From Thermoflexales bacterium (GTDB taxonomy: Bacteria; Chloroflexota; Anaerolineae; Fen-1058), in assembly GCA_017882055.1 (NCBI GenBank), contig JADGQE010000213.1, positions 1 to 7,063 on the forward strand: DNA of 7,063 bases, read 5' to 3'. Within the stretch, counting starts at the first letter, position 1; every line of letters begins with the position of its first letter. This document shows, one piece after another, positions 5,497 to 7,063 of the stretch. A program made the translations under genes and the position numbers. Under the pieces are notes generated by a model that worked only from the letters and a program-made list of their open reading frames with translations, was not told the DNA's origin and searched no databases.

Positions 5497-6390
5497 TTAT
5501 GGCTTACGGGTGGAAGTGATCGAGGCAGTTGGCGATGGTGTTCGCGTGGCCGTCGATGCCGCGGTCGATGTCACGGTCGACGTTGCGGTCGATGTCGCGG
5601 TCGATGCGGTAGTCAACGTCGCCGTTGATGTCGCAGTTGTGGTTGGCGTGCGGCTGGGCTTAAGCGTGCTGGTCGCCTTTGGTGTGCGAGTGGCTGTGGG
5701 GGTAGCCGTGGTGGTCGGCGTCGCAGTTGGCGAGCTCGTTACTGTCGCGGTATGTGAAGGCGAGGGCGTAATTGTATTAGTCGATGTCGGCGTATTTGTC
5801 GGTGTGGCCGTGCAGAAGGGCTGTGGACAAACTGTCGGCGTCCAGCTGGGCGTCGCTGTCCACGTCCTCGGAATGGTCGGCGTGAAGGTCAAGGTGATGG
5901 TGGGCGTGTTGGTTATCGAGGCCCGGGCAGCGTTTTGAACGCCAGTGATCGCAAGCACGGCGACGATGATCACAATGACCGCGCCGCCGCCGAAAAACAA
6001 CCTGCGTTGGTTGCGCGGATTCATCGGCTTGCGTCCGCCGAGCGGTCCCGCTTTATGGGGCGTGGCCGGCGGCACCGGCGCGATGTTTTCGATGGCGGCT
6101 GATTGAACAGCGGCCAGGCCCGCGACTTGAGCCGATAGCACCGCGCGGCGCTGCTCGACCAGTTCCTTCAGCGCGTTAACGGCGGTCGGATGTTGAGGGT
6201 TGATGGCGACGACTTGCCGCAGGCATTCTTCGCGCTCGGCGTCGTCAGCGGCGATCGAACTCAGCCACAGCCAGGCGTTTTCGTTGCACGGCTCGGCAAT
6301 GAGGACGAGGTTGAATAGTTCGCGGGCTTTATCCGGCAGATTGCGCTGCGCAGCGAGAATGCCCTGGGCTAGCAGTGTTTTGGTATCCAT
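5497..6390 (-). CDS. TPR-repeat membrane protein with long Thr-rich stalk
   Basis: Predicted single-pass membrane protein of 297 residues; molecular function unknown. Residues about 4-82 form TPR-like helices (AQRNLPDKARELFNLVL...AWLWLSSIA...CLRQVVAINPQHPTA), a protein-protein interaction fold. A basic linker (NPRNQRR) precedes one membrane helix at about 131-150, so the TPR part should be cytoplasmic and the rest outside. About 140 residues after the helix are almost entirely Thr, Ser, Pro and Ala, with two cysteines in CPQPFC (188-193). The final third is encoded by 12-base DNA repeats. The stalk is a plausible O-glycosylation region or wall-spanning spacer, with no folded domain at its end. 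The ATG at 6390 has no clear ribosome binding site but fits the TPR start. Its plan resembles the LysM protein (inside domain, helix, Thr/Pro stalk) without the glycan-binding part. Confidence 0.85.
   Translation of the reverse strand: MDTKTLLAQGILAAQRNLPDKARELFNLVLIAEPCNENAWLWLSSIAADDAEREECLRQVVAINPQHPTAVNALKELVEQRRAVLSAQVAGLAAVQSAAIENIAPVPPATPHKAGPLGGRKPMNPRNQRRLFFGGGAVIVIIVAVLAITGVQNAARASITNTPTITLTFTPTIPRTWTATPSWTPTVCPQPFCTATPTNTPTSTNTITPSPSHTATVTSSPTATPTTTATPTATRTPKATSTLKPSRTPTTTATSTATLTTASTATSTATSTVTSTAASTATRTPSPTASITSTRKP
5552..5647 (-). repeat. 12-base tandem repeats in the Thr-rich stalk
   Basis: On the plus strand eight consecutive 12-base units begin with GTCGATG or a close variant: 5552, 5564, 5576, 5588, 5600, 5612, 5624 and 5636. 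Two units are GTCGATGTCACG and GTCGATGTCGCG; the later ones are more diverged. On the coding strand each unit gives four residues of the Ser-Thr-Ala-Thr type. The period is a multiple of three, so copy number could change without shifting the frame and would only alter stalk length. Confidence 0.75.
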
Positions 6391-6422
6391 CGCGACGCTC
6401 GAAATTGGACACGGCTGCTCAT

Positions 6423-6457
6423 GGATTGCACGGATAAAAGCAAGATCCGTGTAATCC
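6423..6457. repeat. ATCCGTG-type inverted repeat between two genes
   Basis: GGATTGCACGGAT (6423-6435) and ATCCGTGTAATCC (6445-6457) pair over 13 positions with a single G-T, around a 9-base loop. An outer pair, GGACACGG (6407-6414) and CCGTGTCC (6456-6463), overlaps it. From memory, 'ATCCGTGTAATCCGTG' is a recurrent intergenic motif in several bacterial phyla; I have not checked this. It occupies most of the gap between the DUF218 and TPR genes. Confidence 0.6.
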
Positions 6458-6470
6458 GTGTCCGGATCTT
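6436..6470 (-). terminator. Candidate intrinsic terminator after the DUF218 gene
   Basis: On the minus strand AAGATCCG (6470-6463) and CGGATCTT (6449-6442) form an 8-base stem around a 13-base loop. Then come GC and TTTT (6439-6436). The stem starts directly after the TAA stop (6474-6472), with an A-tract on its 5' side. The stem is modest and the T-tract short, so termination may be partial. The fold excludes the 13-base inverted repeat listed separately, because they share bases. Confidence 0.45.
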
Positions 6471-6471
6471 T

Positions 6472-7063
6472 TTAGTTGCCGATTGGAAGCTGGTCGCCTA
6501 AGACCGGCAACGGATGCGTTACATTCAGATCGAACCACGCGCCGACGGTGGCAGCGGCTTCACGGATTGACCACCACGCCATCGAGCTCGCGGCGTAAGC
6601 GCGTCGATCGGCGCTCACGCCGAGACTGTCTACGCCCAGCGAGTTGCATAAATACAAAGCCCGATCGAGATGAAACGCCTGCGTCACCAGTATAGCACGA
6701 TTCAGGCCGAAAATGTCGCGGGCGCGATAGCAACTATCATACGTGCGGCGGCCCGCGTAGTCAAGCACCAGCGCGTCGTCAGGCAGGCCCAGTTGCAGCG
6801 CAGTCTGCCGCATCACTTCCGGCTCATTGTAATTGATGAAGCGATTGTCGCCGGTCAGCAGCAACTTGTTGACCTTGCCGGCTTTGTAGAGATCGACGGC
6901 AGTGGCGACGCGATCGTAGAGTACGGGCGTCGGTCCGCCATTGCGCTCCAGTCCTGCGCCAAACACGATAGCGATGCGGGGTTGATCGTCATTCGGCACA
7001 TCGGCAACGTTGGAATACATGCGATTCGCATACGCCGAATGGGTCAGTTGATTCAGTGCGAAG
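6472..7063 (-). CDS. SanA/YdcF-like DUF218 protein (N-terminus outside the window)
   Basis: DUF218-domain protein of the SanA/YdcF type. SanA is linked to envelope permeability and vancomycin exclusion in Escherichia coli; the biochemical activity of the family is poorly defined. Counting from the ATG at 7020, the core strand and loop is AIVFGAGL (17-24). Next come TPVLYDRV (31-38), LLLTGDN (53-59), the NEPEVM segment (65-70), DYAGRRTYDSC (87-97) and TQAFHLDRAL (113-122), all in family order. The frame stays open through 7062 with residues ...HSAYANR-M, which resemble the stretch linking the usual N-terminal membrane helix to the domain. I therefore treat the gene as cut by the window edge rather than starting at 7020. 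The C-terminus ends normally at TAA. A membrane anchor upstream is expected but not visible. Confidence 0.88.
   Translation of the reverse strand, partial: FALNQLTHSAYANRMYSNVADVPNDDQPRIAIVFGAGLERNGGPTPVLYDRVATAVDLYKAGKVNKLLLTGDNRFINYNEPEVMRQTALQLGLPDDALVLDYAGRRTYDSCYRARDIFGLNRAILVTQAFHLDRALYLCNSLGVDSLGVSADRRAYAASSMAWWSIREAAATVGAWFDLNVTHPLPVLGDQLPIGN

Noticed and set aside
5552..5647. Possible CRISPR-like regular repeats
   Set aside because: The 12-base units are contiguous with no spacers and keep the reading frame of the stalk protein.
5510..5938. Plus-strand frame rich in Val/Ala/Gly/Asp, looking like a repetitive protein
   Set aside because: It is the antisense reading of the Thr/Pro-rich stalk; such mirror frames arise automatically from Thr codon repeats.

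Overview
The window looks like chromosomal DNA of a Chloroflexota bacterium, probably Anaerolineae-like. I infer this from style, not from a marker gene. Two membrane proteins carry long Thr/Pro/Ser-rich stalks. The TPR region has the 'AWLWLSS...CLRQVVAINP' wording common in that phylum. Short degenerate 7-, 8- and 13-base repeats sit at gene junctions. No rRNA, tRNA, CRISPR array, insertion sequence or phage gene is visible, and all seven genes lie on the minus strand.

In transcription order (high to low coordinates): a SanA/YdcF-type DUF218 protein whose N-terminus runs off the right edge (6472-7063). Then a short gap with a candidate terminator and an 'ATCCGTG' inverted repeat. Next, a TPR, single-TM, Thr-rich stalk protein (5497-6390). 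An extended -10 promoter just after its stop codon appears to start a two-gene operon: an HD-domain hydrolase (4808-5386) and, coupled by an ATGA overlap, a zinc-ribbon/TM/double-LysM protein (3588-4811). A 235-base gap with an octamer repeat array and a perfect hairpin leads to a membrane-anchored HtrA/DegP-like protease with one PDZ domain (2125-3351). A further gap with a stem-loop precedes an MGDG-synthase/UgtP-like glycosyltransferase (734-1909) and a GNAT acetyltransferase (79-726). These last two are closely linked; a degenerate heptamer repeat forms the C-terminal tail of the glycosyltransferase.

The common theme is the cell envelope: a glycan-binding LysM protein, an envelope-quality protease, a lipid glycosyltransferase, a SanA-like envelope protein and a stalked TPR protein. 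Co-orientation and the one certain overlap support a loose envelope neighbourhood, but not one pathway. Several computed reading frames begin too far upstream. I moved the starts of the protease, HD hydrolase, glycosyltransferase and acetyltransferase downstream, for reasons given in each entry.

I found no clear new defence or mobile system. The most interesting items are the gene-junction repeats (one translated into protein), the pair of cytoplasmic-sensor/TM/stalk proteins flanking the HD hydrolase, and a possible leaderless start of the glycosyltransferase.
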